A stretch of 9,075 nucleotides of DNA from Candidatus Dadabacteria bacterium (GTDB lineage: Bacteria > Desulfobacterota_D > UBA1144 > Nemesobacterales > Nemesobacteraceae): NCBI GenBank assembly GCA_026709745.1, contig JAPOSJ010000167.1, positions 1-9,075 on the forward strand, in the 5' to 3' direction. Of the stretch, positions 1 to 5,761 are shown in pieces. The notes under the pieces are model-generated. The model ran no database searches. It saw only the letters and a list, made by a program, of their open reading frames with translations, and was not told the DNA's origin. The first letter of the stretch is position 1, and every line of letters begins with the position of its first letter. The position numbers and the translations under genes were made by a program.

Positions 1-525
1 GACCGGAATTGCCTTGTTTCTGCTTACCACGGAGCTGTAGTTTTCTTCAAGGTATTTTCTCGTGTATCCGAGAAACAGCGCAAAAATCCATCCTGTTTCC
101 GCTCCTGCTTTGTCCACTATCTCTCTTCCGGTTCTGATAAGCAGATTTCCTACCTCGTCCCTGTGTCCAGAGGAGCATCCCATAACGAGACTTTTTGTTC
201 TCTCTGAGTATTTTATGCCGAGCCACTGGCATATCATTCCTCCCATTGATTTTCCGACAAAGTGGGCTTTTTCTATGCTGAGAAAATCCAAAAGCCCCGC
301 TGCGTCATCCGCCATCTGTTCCATTGTATAGGGATAGTCAGGTTTATCGGAGCGTCCAGAGCCCCTGTTGTCAAGCGCTATCACTCGGAAATGTTCCGAG
401 TAAATGGAAACCTGTGTTGCCCAGCTCTCAAGGCTGCTTCCAAGGCCGTGTATTAGCACAAGAGGCTCCCCCTCTCCGCACTCTTCATAATAAAGGTTTA
501 TCCCGTTTGTCTCTGCGTACGGCAT
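1..525 (-). CDS. Alpha/beta hydrolase, partial (C-terminal part beyond the left edge)
   Basis: The first 175 codons of an alpha/beta-hydrolase-fold protein are visible; the gene leaves the window at its 3' side. The start MPYAETNG and the following Leu-Tyr-Tyr strand are typical of this family. An oxyanion-hole His-Gly pair lies at residues 26-27 (HGLGSS). The DNRGSGRSD loop is at about 52-60. The nucleophile elbow GKSMGG places the catalytic serine at residue 93. The catalytic Asp and His should lie in the missing part. The pattern resembles enol-lactonase, BioH-like and general esterase members, but the substrate cannot be told. The gene lies 23 nt downstream of the ruvX stop and is probably co-transcribed with it. 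The frame stays open upstream into ruvX, so the start rests on family resemblance; the Shine-Dalgarno match before this ATG is weak. Predicted cytoplasmic. Confidence 0.9.
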   Translation of the reverse strand, partial: MPYAETNGINLYYEECGEGEPLVLIHGLGSSLESWATQVSIYSEHFRVIALDNRGSGRSDKPDYPYTMEQMADDAAGLLDFLSIEKAHFVGKSMGGMICQWLGIKYSERTKSLVMGCSSGHRDEVGNLLIRTGREIVDKAGAETGWIFALFLGYTRKYLEENYSSVVSRNKAIPV

Positions 526-548
526 ATCTGTTTTCTCTGCATCCTTGG

Positions 549-977
549 CTAGCTTCTGCTGAGAAGATACTCTTTCAGTATCACCGTAGCTGCCATCTTG
601 TCTATTACCGTTTTTCGTTTTTTTCTTCTTATGCCTGCATCTATAAGCGTATGCTCCGCGGTCTTTGTGGAAAAACTCTCATCCCAATACTTTACTGGAA
701 GGCCAAGAGAGTTGCCGACGCGGCCGGAAAATTTCCTTATGTTTTTTGCCCTGCTTCCAAGGGAGCCGTCCTGACTGTATGGCAGTCCCACGAGGATTTC
801 ATGGGGGGAGTATTGTTCTGCTATTTCGCGAAGCTGTGCGAGGTCCTTTTCCTCGTTTTTGCGTCGGATTGTACAGACACCATTTGCGGTAATCCCAAGC
901 TCGTCGCTTATGGCTATCCCTATTGTTCTAGTTCCTATGTCAAGGGAGATTATCCTTCCCAGAGTTGTGTTTGCCAT
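549..977 (-). CDS. ruvX: RuvX/YqgF family RNase H-fold nuclease (putative pre-16S rRNA nuclease / Holliday junction resolvase)
   Basis: A complete 142-residue YqgF/RuvX protein of the usual family length. The first strand reads SLDIGTRTIGIAIS, with the catalytic aspartate at residue 13. It is followed by EILVGLP at about 60-66, YWDESFST with the acidic residue Glu100, and VIDKMAA with Asp126. These match the three acidic metal-binding positions of the RNase H-like fold. In E. coli the family member takes part in maturing the 5' end of 16S rRNA, and other members cleave Holliday junctions; this copy has all the motifs needed. It starts one nucleotide after the stop of the upstream transporter gene, so translation is probably coupled; no strong Shine-Dalgarno sequence is seen. 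The basic RRKKRK stretch before Asp126 is usual for the family. Cytoplasmic. Confidence 0.96.
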   Translation of the reverse strand: MANTTLGRIISLDIGTRTIGIAISDELGITANGVCTIRRKNEEKDLAQLREIAEQYSPHEILVGLPYSQDGSLGSRAKNIRKFSGRVGNSLGLPVKYWDESFSTKTAEHTLIDAGIRRKKRKTVIDKMAATVILKEYLLSRS

Positions 978-978
978 T

Positions 979-2202
979 TCAGACGGTGTTTTTATCGGGC
1001 TCCAGTTTTTCTATCACTGCAGCTCCTATACTGTCTCCCCATACGTTTACGGTGGTGCGGAATCTGTCAAGAAACCAGTCAATTGCCAGTATTATCCCTA
1101 TTCCCTCTATGGGAAGTCCGACAGCCTGGAGAACAAGCACCATAGTTACAAGTCCAGCTTCCGGTATTCCCGCCGCTCCTATGGCTGCCAAGGTGGCAGT
1201 GAGGAAAATAACGATAAGCTCTCCTTCTCCGAGTGTTATTCCATAGCTTTGAGCAATGAATATTACGGCAACCGATTCATAAAGAGCAGTTCCGTCCATG
1301 TTGACCGTCGCCCCCAAGGGCAGAACGAACTTCGAGATTTTAGGCGAAACTCCAGCGTTTTCCGTTGTGTTTGTGATAGTAAGGGGCAAGGTGGCAGAGG
1401 ATGAGGCGGTTGAGAAAGCGGTGAGAAGGGATTCGCTCATGTCCTTCAAATAGGTAACCGGGTTTCTCCCAGACAGTATGCGAAGCAGCAGGGGGAGAAT
1501 CACGAACCCGTGGATAAGCAGGCCAATAAGAACACAGAACACGTATTTACCGAGCTGTGTAGCCATTTCGAGCACTTCATTCCCACCCCCCGCTTCTCCA
1601 ATTTTTCCTGCTATGAGACCAAAAATTCCTATTGGGGTCAGAGCGATTATCCAGTGTACTATCTTCATTATGGCCTTGTCCATGGTTTCGAGCAGCTCAA
1701 GTATTAACTGGTTTTCTTTTTTAAGCTTTCCAAAAGCTATTCCAAAAAGAAGAGAGGCTATTATGATTGGAAGAATCTGGAACTCGTAGGCAGACTTGAA
1801 AAGATTCGGCGTTGATATCTGTCGCAGTATATCGGTTACGCCAAAGCCTTCCTTGCTTTTTACGACCTCGGGCATCGATGCACTGAATATCTCGCTTCCA
1901 GCCCCTGGCTGCACTGCTGTAACCACAACGATTCCGATTGAGACAGCTATGGCCGTGGTTGCAGCGTAATAGGCGATTGTTTTAAGGCCTAAAGAGCCCA
2001 AGTTGCCGATTTTCATTATGCTTAGGGTGATGGAAACTATTATAAGAGGCAGTACGACCATCTTGAGGGCGTTTAGGAAAAGCTCGCCGATGATCTGCGC
2101 ACGGGTGCCGAATTCCGGGAAAAATGAACCCACGACCCCGCCCATCAAGACGCCCGTGATTATTCCCAGAATCAGCCTGTTTTTCGATATGAATGAATCC
2201 AT
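979..2202 (-). CDS. Dicarboxylate/amino acid:cation symporter (DAACS family, glutamate/aspartate type)
   Basis: A full-length 407-residue inner-membrane transporter of the glutamate transporter fold, with many hydrophobic segments. Family signatures are all present: the serine-rich hairpin TASSSATLPLT at about 265-275, NMDGT at 301-305 for cation binding, the GAAGIPEAG hairpin at about 342-350, and the last helix with D375, D379, R382, T383, N386 and D390. By alignment to GltPh, R382 corresponds to the arginine that holds the acidic side chain of glutamate or aspartate. An acidic amino acid (or C4-dicarboxylate) carried with Na+ or H+ is therefore inferred. The last helix, DWFLDRFRTTVNVWGD, reads much like animal EAAT sequences. 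The start is supported by AAGGA about 10 nt upstream. This is the first gene of a leftward operon with ruvX and the hydrolase; the promoter is described separately. Confidence 0.95.
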   Translation of the reverse strand: MDSFISKNRLILGIITGVLMGGVVGSFFPEFGTRAQIIGELFLNALKMVVLPLIIVSITLSIMKIGNLGSLGLKTIAYYAATTAIAVSIGIVVVTAVQPGAGSEIFSASMPEVVKSKEGFGVTDILRQISTPNLFKSAYEFQILPIIIASLLFGIAFGKLKKENQLILELLETMDKAIMKIVHWIIALTPIGIFGLIAGKIGEAGGGNEVLEMATQLGKYVFCVLIGLLIHGFVILPLLLRILSGRNPVTYLKDMSESLLTAFSTASSSATLPLTITNTTENAGVSPKISKFVLPLGATVNMDGTALYESVAVIFIAQSYGITLGEGELIVIFLTATLAAIGAAGIPEAGLVTMVLVLQAVGLPIEGIGIILAIDWFLDRFRTTVNVWGDSIGAAVIEKLEPDKNTV

Positions 2203-2224
2203 GAATGTTGATTCCTTATTTTGT

Positions 2225-2252
2225 ATATTATCAGGTCACGTTGATTTGACAA
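2225..2252 (-). promoter_or_regulatory. Probable promoter of the symporter-ruvX-hydrolase operon
   Basis: On the minus strand, -35 TTGTCA (2247-2252) and -10 TAATAT (2225-2230) are separated by 16 nt. Both are close to the sigma-70 consensus. Transcription would start near 2218, leaving a leader of about 16 nt whose AAGGA (2213-2217) sits right at the 5' end. Two further exact TATAAT hexamers on the same strand (2252-2257 and 2262-2267), with poorer -35 partners, may give longer transcripts. Assigned by eye only. Confidence 0.45.
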
Positions 2253-2381
2253 TTATAGGGAATTATACAGATTTTTCAGTAGTAGAAATAGAATACATAT
2301 CCCCCGAGTTTTCTGATGGTCGAATCAAGGAAGGACTTCATGTAAACATGCCGCTCATGACCGGCGGTCCGCTCGTCGTCC

Positions 2382-2416
2382 TATTATAGAGAAAACATTG
2401 AGGAGCGAATCCTCCT
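2382..2416 (+). promoter_or_regulatory. Possible -10 element and leader hairpin before the unknown gene
   Basis: TATTAT at 2382-2387 is a plausible -10 without a convincing -35. Just downstream, AGGAG (2401-2405) can pair with CTCCT (2412-2416) around a 6-nt loop, so a Shine-Dalgarno-like sequence is masked by an anti-Shine-Dalgarno-like one. The stem is only 5 bp, so it may be fortuitous. I see no coding evidence in the rest of the 2203-2423 region. Confidence 0.2.
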
Positions 2417-2423
2417 ATAAAAA

Positions 2424-2474
2424 ATGACCGACCGGGCCACAGAGTCACCCCAAGTTGGGAAAGGAGTGTCTTGA
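2424..2474 (+). other. Short 16-codon reading frame that may be the out-of-frame 5' end of the unknown gene
   Basis: ATG 2424 opens 16 codons (MTDRATESPQVGKGVS) ending in TGA at 2472-2474. The internal AAAGGAG lies three nucleotides before TCT TGA. Skipping one base (T2472) continues directly into GAT GAC GAT of the downstream gene. The layout recalls the prfB frameshift site (Shine-Dalgarno-like stimulator, last codon, TGA). However, TCT is not a known slippery codon, and ATG 2424 has no clear Shine-Dalgarno of its own. A frameshift mutation, a sequencing error or a non-coding stretch are the alternatives. Confidence 0.25.
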
Positions 2475-3117
2475 TGACGATAAAATTGTCTGGCTGCTTG
2501 ATCATGACTACAGCGTGGCGGGACTTTTCTTCGACTCCCTTAAAAACATCGACATTTCGGTTGCCGACGTGCTCGCAGAAGCTTCGGAGGCTGCCGGTTA
2601 CTCTCTTTTTGTCGGACTTGTGACGATAGATCAATTGGATGAAACCTATTGCGACGAGGAATACGACTGTGACTGCAACTCTTATGCTATTGAACACATG
2701 GTCGCTCCTGACGGAAGGGCGGCAAATTTCAGAAAACTCCTATTCTCCAGAGAGGAAGCGTTACAGGATGAAGCGCTCAGGTACCTTTGCCTAGATTCCC
2801 TCAATGTAGTCGACCAGCCCCCGCATGAAGATGAATACATGATCCACGATATTACAACCTTTGAGAGGGCGGAAAAGGAACACGCGTACCATCTTGCCGC
2901 TTTTGTTCTATGGCCCAAGAAAAATTCCCTCGAGCTTATAGCATCGTACGATATTCAAGGAGCTTTCGGCTATGCGCAAACGCTGATTGAGAGCGGTTAC
3001 AAGTATCCGGCAGGCTGGAAGAGCTATGCAGAAGGCTATGTTGATGGGCTGATTGCGCACGGCACCCCGGATACGCATGCCTTAGCGTCGTGGATTCACA
3101 GTATATGGCATGAGTGA
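2455..3117 (+). CDS. Uncharacterised acidic soluble protein; start codon uncertain, possible frameshift at the 5' end
   Basis: I do not recognise this family. The reading frame is convincing from about 2473 to the TGA at 3117. It encodes roughly 215 residues rich in Asp, Glu, Tyr and Trp, with no signal peptide or membrane segment. Notable are a small Cys/acid cluster (YCDEEYDCDCN) near residues 65-75 and a Trp/His-rich C-terminus. The only in-frame start candidate after the TGA at 2425 is TTG at 2455, which lies directly before the strong Shine-Dalgarno AAAGGAG (2460-2466) instead of after it. That Shine-Dalgarno would serve ATG 2474, which is in another frame and stops early. A short frame opening at ATG 2424 ends at TGA 2472 beside this gene's frame, so a +1 shift could join them. 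Codon use (more ATT, GCG and CAT, less ATA) differs somewhat from the neighbours, which may mean transfer. The gene has its own terminator. Confidence 0.7.
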   Translation: MGKECLDDDKIVWLLDHDYSVAGLFFDSLKNIDISVADVLAEASEAAGYSLFVGLVTIDQLDETYCDEEYDCDCNSYAIEHMVAPDGRAANFRKLLFSREEALQDEALRYLCLDSLNVVDQPPHEDEYMIHDITTFERAEKEHAYHLAAFVLWPKKNSLELIASYDIQGAFGYAQTLIESGYKYPAGWKSYAEGYVDGLIAHGTPDTHALASWIHSIWHE

Positions 3118-3138
3118 GACTGCTATATCTTTTTTTTT
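3103..3138 (+). terminator. Intrinsic terminator overlapping the end of the unknown gene
   Basis: ATATGGC (3103-3109) pairs with GCTATAT (3122-3128) to give a 7-bp stem including one G-U pair, with a 12-nt loop. The stem is followed by C and nine T residues (3130-3138). The stem starts inside the coding region and the stop TGA (3115-3117) sits in the loop. The stem is AT-rich, so efficiency may be moderate. Confidence 0.55.
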
Positions 3139-3156
3139 CGAAGAACTCCATTGATG

Positions 3157-3189
3157 TTGACTCTTTTTCTTCTTAGGTTAGGTTAAGAA
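3157..3189 (+). promoter_or_regulatory. Possible promoter with inverted repeat before the lipoprotein gene
   Basis: TTGACT (3157-3162) is a fair -35; TAGGTT (3179-3184), 16 nt downstream, is a poor -10. Overlapping the -10, TTCTTA (3170-3175) and TAAGAA (3184-3189) form a perfect 6-bp inverted repeat around GGTTAGGT, which could be an operator. Because the previous gene ends in a terminator, a promoter is expected in this 110-nt gap; the exact choice is uncertain. Confidence 0.25.
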
Positions 3190-3227
3190 CCATACTGGTT
3201 TTGCCTTAAAGTTTTTTAGGTGTAAAA

Positions 3228-3626
3228 ATGAAGTTCCTTCCAGACAGATATCGCAGTTTATTTTTGTGTCTTTTCCTGCTAGTTTCCTCTTCGGGCTGTG
3301 CGGTTCTCGCGGGTGGCGTGATCGGCGGCGGCACCACGGCTTATCTGAAGGGAGTCCTCAAAACCAAGGAGCCTTCCTCTTTTGACAGGGTCTGGTTTGC
3401 TGTGGTTGAGACTGTGGAGCGTGAAGGGTTTGAGGTGACCAGCAAGGAGAGCAGCTCGGGCAGGGCTTTTGTTGAAGCAAAGCTCAGCGACAGGGACAAA
3501 ATCGCTTATATAACCGTCAAGTATTATAAGCCTGAGATAACCGAGCTGGTTGTCCGGGTGGGTGTCTGGGGTGATGAGGCAGAATCAAGGCGTATTCTCA
3601 AGCTCATTCACGAGAAGCTCTATTAG
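3228..3626 (+). CDS. Small lipoprotein of the DUF3568 type
   Basis: A complete 132-residue protein with a lipoprotein signal peptide: basic N-terminus, hydrophobic stretch at about 11-20, then SSSGC with Cys24 as the lipidated residue. A glycine-rich segment (AGGVIGGG, about 28-35) and TAYLKGVLK follow. After these comes an alpha/beta region with FDRVWFAVVETVEREGFEVTSKE at about 53-75 and a C-terminal VRVGVWGDEAESRRIL motif. This order matches my memory of DUF3568 proteins, which are common in deltaproteobacteria and relatives and of unknown function. It is exported and anchored in a membrane, probably the outer one. The start is supported by AGGTG 6 nt upstream of ATG. Its TAG stop overlaps the stop of the convergent DUF1152 gene. 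Confidence 0.87.
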   Translation: MKFLPDRYRSLFLCLFLLVSSSGCAVLAGGVIGGGTTAYLKGVLKTKEPSSFDRVWFAVVETVEREGFEVTSKESSSGRAFVEAKLSDRDKIAYITVKYYKPEITELVVRVGVWGDEAESRRILKLIHEKLY

Positions 3627-3645
3627 TCTTCCGCGATATTCTCGT
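3610..3645. repeat. Inverted repeat spanning the convergent stop codons
   Basis: ACGAGAA (3610-3616) and TTCTCGT (3639-3645) are perfect 7-bp inverted repeats with a 22-nt loop. The loop contains the overlapping stops of both convergent genes. No T-run follows on either strand, so a classic terminator is not shown. It could still slow polymerase from both directions, or be a by-product of the coding sequences. Confidence 0.35.
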
Positions 3646-4600
3646 AAAGTTCCATTTCGATATCAAGCTCTGTTCTGATGCCCGCTTCATTGAGCTTTGC
3701 ACTTGCCTCTTCCAGAGTTTTGCATCCGAAGACTGTCTGTGCGGGCACTGATACTTTCTCGTAAACAACCCGTGGATCCACGTAAAACGTCACCGTGGAT
3801 CTTATGTCGAGTTCAACCTTCCTTCTTCCCTTTCTTATTGAGGTAGGTCTGAAAACTCCTTTTGCGTATTCAACGGGTTCCCTGCTTGCCTCTGTGGGTA
3901 TCACTCTTACGGCTCTCTGCATCAGTTCAAGTGTCTTTCTGGATATTCCCCAGCTTCCAAGCATTCCGTTGTTGCGTGCTATTACGCTGAAAGAACTCTC
4001 AAGTTCCTCTCTTGAGAGTTCTCCGTCGCTTCCGAATCCAAATATTCCCATTAGGACGGACATCCTGGAGTTTTGCATATACAGAGCTGCGGTCATTACG
4101 GCGTCGGCAAGCGGGCTCATGAGTCCTTTTTCATATCCCTTCCCGAGCGCGTCTCCCCCGACATCTATTCCCACCAATAGATCTGCTCCGAGTTTCTCGG
4201 CGGCATCCGTTATTCCTTCACAGACCTCAGCCGGACCGCAGCTTATGTCGACAAGCAGTGTCTCCTCCCCTAGCACTTCTGCCATGCCCGCCTCGGCAAA
4301 CCTCGCCCCTCCCCGGGTTGTTGAGTCTTTGTTGCACATCCACACCACATCATTTATTGCCCGGACACATCGCGCTTCTTCAAGCTTTCTGGGTCCCGGG
4401 TCGGGGTCTATAGTAAAGCGCTCCCAGCTGAGTCCTCCCAAAACGCACTTCGTTCCGTTTGTCTCGAGCAGGTTCGCCGTCGGAAGGGTTCCAACCACGT
4501 CTCCTCCCCCTCCTATTCCGAGCAGGATTGCTTTTTTTGAATTTTTAAGGATCTCTTCAAGCATAGCTGTCTTTACGTCGCCCAGATTACTAATATCCAT
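3623..4600 (-). CDS. DUF1152 family protein of unknown function
   Basis: A complete 325-residue cytoplasmic protein. Near the N-terminus, ILLGIGGGGDVVGTLPTANLLE (about 25-46) is a glycine-rich nucleotide-binding-like turn. It is followed by the hallmark GGLSWERFTIDPDPGPR (about 55-71), LVDISCGPAEVCEGI at about 116-130, and LLVGIDVGGDALGKG at about 140-154. These are the conserved blocks I recall for DUF1152, a family best known from archaea. No reaction has been assigned to the family as far as I know; binding of a phosphorylated ligand is only a guess from the glycine loops. No good Shine-Dalgarno precedes the start, and an upstream in-frame TAG excludes a much earlier one. It is transcribed divergently from the BtrH-like gene. 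Its TAA overlaps the TAG of the lipoprotein gene by sharing bases 3624-3625. Confidence 0.88.
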   Translation of the reverse strand: MDISNLGDVKTAMLEEILKNSKKAILLGIGGGGDVVGTLPTANLLETNGTKCVLGGLSWERFTIDPDPGPRKLEEARCVRAINDVVWMCNKDSTTRGGARFAEAGMAEVLGEETLLVDISCGPAEVCEGITDAAEKLGADLLVGIDVGGDALGKGYEKGLMSPLADAVMTAALYMQNSRMSVLMGIFGFGSDGELSREELESSFSVIARNNGMLGSWGISRKTLELMQRAVRVIPTEASREPVEYAKGVFRPTSIRKGRRKVELDIRSTVTFYVDPRVVYEKVSVPAQTVFGCKTLEEASAKLNEAGIRTELDIEMELYENIAED

Positions 4601-4654
4601 TCTGGTGAAATCATCAAGACTCTATTTGCGGGCGATGAACCAGGTGTCGCGCTC

Positions 4655-4683
4655 TTTATGTAACATCCATTTCACGCTATATT
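4655..4683 (+). promoter_or_regulatory. Possible promoter of the BtrH-like gene
   Basis: TATATT (4678-4683) is a good -10; TTTATG (4655-4660), 17 nt upstream, is a weak -35. Transcription would begin near 4690, about 19 nt before the ATG. No Shine-Dalgarno sequence lies between 4684 and 4708. The divergent DUF1152 promoter must lie in the same 108-nt gap, but I cannot place it. Confidence 0.3.
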
Positions 4684-4694
4684 AATCCACTCCT

Positions 4695-4714
4695 TCTTAA
4701 AAGTTCTTATGAAA
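4695..4714. promoter_or_regulatory. Degenerate copy of the gspC palindrome over the BtrH-like start codon
   Basis: This 20-nt segment matches the perfect palindrome at 5762-5781 in 16 of 20 positions, including the contiguous 12-mer AAGTTCTTATGA (4701-4712). The left half is degenerate (6/9) and the right half good (8/9). It overlaps the ATG at 4709 and lies just after the predicted transcription start. It is a candidate second operator, though a shared 12-mer alone could occur by chance in a window this size. Confidence 0.3.
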
Positions 4715-5704
4715 AAAATAATAAAAGGCTGGAAACACTTAAAGGGCGTGCACTGCGGTTCTGCCGCGATAAGGGACATCTGCATCCACTACGGACACAA
4801 ACTCTCCGAACAGATGTGTTTCGGCCTCGGGGCGGGGCTCGGTTTTTACTACTCCCGTGATGAGGGAATGAACCCGAGCAGGATTATACAGCCTAGGGGA
4901 CCGCTCATGGAAATTAATTTCCTGAGAAATTTTGGCGTTTCAGTTTCCGACTGGAAATATGAGGATGACAGCCGCCAGGCAGCTCTCTGTCTCAGGGAAT
5001 CTATCGACAGAAACATTCCTGTGCTGATACAGGCCGATATCCGTTACCTTGAATATTTTGACTCCAGAACTCATTTCCCCGGACATATAATCGCGGTATG
5101 TGGATACGATGATGCTGAATCCATTTTTTACGTGGCGGACAACTCGTTTGAGGATCTGCAGACCGTCTCGTTTGAGAACATGGAGAAAGCGAGAAGCTCA
5201 AAAGTCAGGCCCTATCCGCTTTCAAACAACAGTGTTGAAGTGGAGGCTCTTGTTCCAGGCGACAGTTACGAACGGATGATTCTCAGAGCCGTAAGAAAAA
5301 ACGCTGAGATGATGCTTGAGGGAAAGACTACTCTCAGGGGAACCTCGGGAGTTGAGATTATAAAAAAATGGGCCGAAGATCTTCCTGGGTGGAAGGATCT
5401 TGACGACTGGAAGTGGACCTCAAGGTTTACTTACCAGGTTATATGCAGAAGGGGAGTCTGCGGTGCAGCTTTCAGGTGGTTTTACAGGGACTTTCTCAAT
5501 GAGGCATCTCAGGTGTTCCCCCTTTCTTACTGGGAGACCCTTGCCGGGGATATGGGTATAATCGGGGACAAGTGGTACGAAATGGGAGTGCTTTTCAAGG
5601 AGATAAGCGAGAACGACTCATGCGGGTCCGGTTTCAATCGTGCATCGGAACTTACTTTTGATATATACGATCTTGACAAGGGGGTATTTTCTCTTTTCTC
5701 TTGA
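4709..5704 (+). CDS. BtrH-like protein: BtrH N-terminal domain with a DUF4872-like C-terminal region
   Basis: A complete 331-residue cytoplasmic protein. The N-terminus has KGVHCGSAAIRDICIHYGH (12-30) followed by LSEQMCFGLGAGLGFYYS (about 32-49), the signature of the butirosin biosynthesis protein H N-terminal family. Cys16, His126 (in FPGHIIAVCGYDD) and Asp144 (in FYVADNSF) are placed like the Cys-His-Asp triad of papain-like folds; that assignment is inferred. The region from about 185 to 325 resembles DUF4872, the usual C-terminal partner. BtrH itself moves an acyl group from a carrier protein onto the aminoglycoside ribostamycin. No carrier protein, aminoglycoside or peptide biosynthesis gene is visible here, so the acyl donor and acceptor are unknown. 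The ATG is kept because Cys16 must be included, although no Shine-Dalgarno sequence is present. It reads in the same direction as gspC, 109 nt upstream of it. Confidence 0.85.
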   Translation: MKKIIKGWKHLKGVHCGSAAIRDICIHYGHKLSEQMCFGLGAGLGFYYSRDEGMNPSRIIQPRGPLMEINFLRNFGVSVSDWKYEDDSRQAALCLRESIDRNIPVLIQADIRYLEYFDSRTHFPGHIIAVCGYDDAESIFYVADNSFEDLQTVSFENMEKARSSKVRPYPLSNNSVEVEALVPGDSYERMILRAVRKNAEMMLEGKTTLRGTSGVEIIKKWAEDLPGWKDLDDWKWTSRFTYQVICRRGVCGAAFRWFYRDFLNEASQVFPLSYWETLAGDMGIIGDKWYEMGVLFKEISENDSCGSGFNRASELTFDIYDLDKGVFSLFS

Positions 5705-5751
5705 AAATTCCCCTGTAGAGTCGGGTTCGCAAGACAATGGGGATATTGCTG

Positions 5752-5757
5752 TAAAAT
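5752..5757 (+). promoter_or_regulatory. Possible -10 element of the gspC-gspD promoter
   Basis: TAAAAT is one mismatch from the sigma-70 -10 consensus. No good -35 lies at normal spacing; TTCGCA (5726-5731) is 20 nt away. Weak -35 elements are common in regulated promoters. The start would be near 5764, inside the palindrome described next. Confidence 0.35.
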
Positions 5758-5761
5758 AGGG

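Noticed and set aside
324..1145. Long plus-strand reading frame (273 codons) opposite the hydrolase, ruvX and symporter genes
   Set aside because: It lies antisense to three genes with clear family motifs, and its translation is low-quality (Cys/Ser/Tyr/Leu-rich) with no domain.
2246..2389. Plus-strand frame from TTG 2246 to TAG 2389 (about 47 codons)
   Set aside because: No Shine-Dalgarno, no recognisable product, and it overlaps the divergent promoter; treated as non-coding spacer.
2474..2623. Frame starting at ATG 2474 with an excellent Shine-Dalgarno
   Set aside because: It runs only about 49 codons inside the unknown gene, giving a basic, Ser/Thr-rich shadow product. The frame beside it continues 215 codons with sensible composition.
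3173..3185. TTAGGTTAGGTTA tandem repeat
   Set aside because: Only two short units; more easily explained as part of the 3170-3189 inverted repeat or chance.
3795..4685. Plus-strand reading frame of 296 codons opposite the DUF1152 gene
   Set aside because: The Ser/Pro/Leu-rich product is what one expects from the complement of a coding strand; the minus-strand frame carries all conserved blocks.
5721..5740. GGGTTCGCAAGAC, resembling a tRNA T-arm
   Set aside because: No acceptor, D or anticodon arm can be built around it.
5709..5744. Hairpin TCCCC...GGGGA after the BtrH-like gene as a terminator
   Set aside because: A 5-bp stem with a long loop and no T-run downstream; not convincing as an intrinsic terminator.
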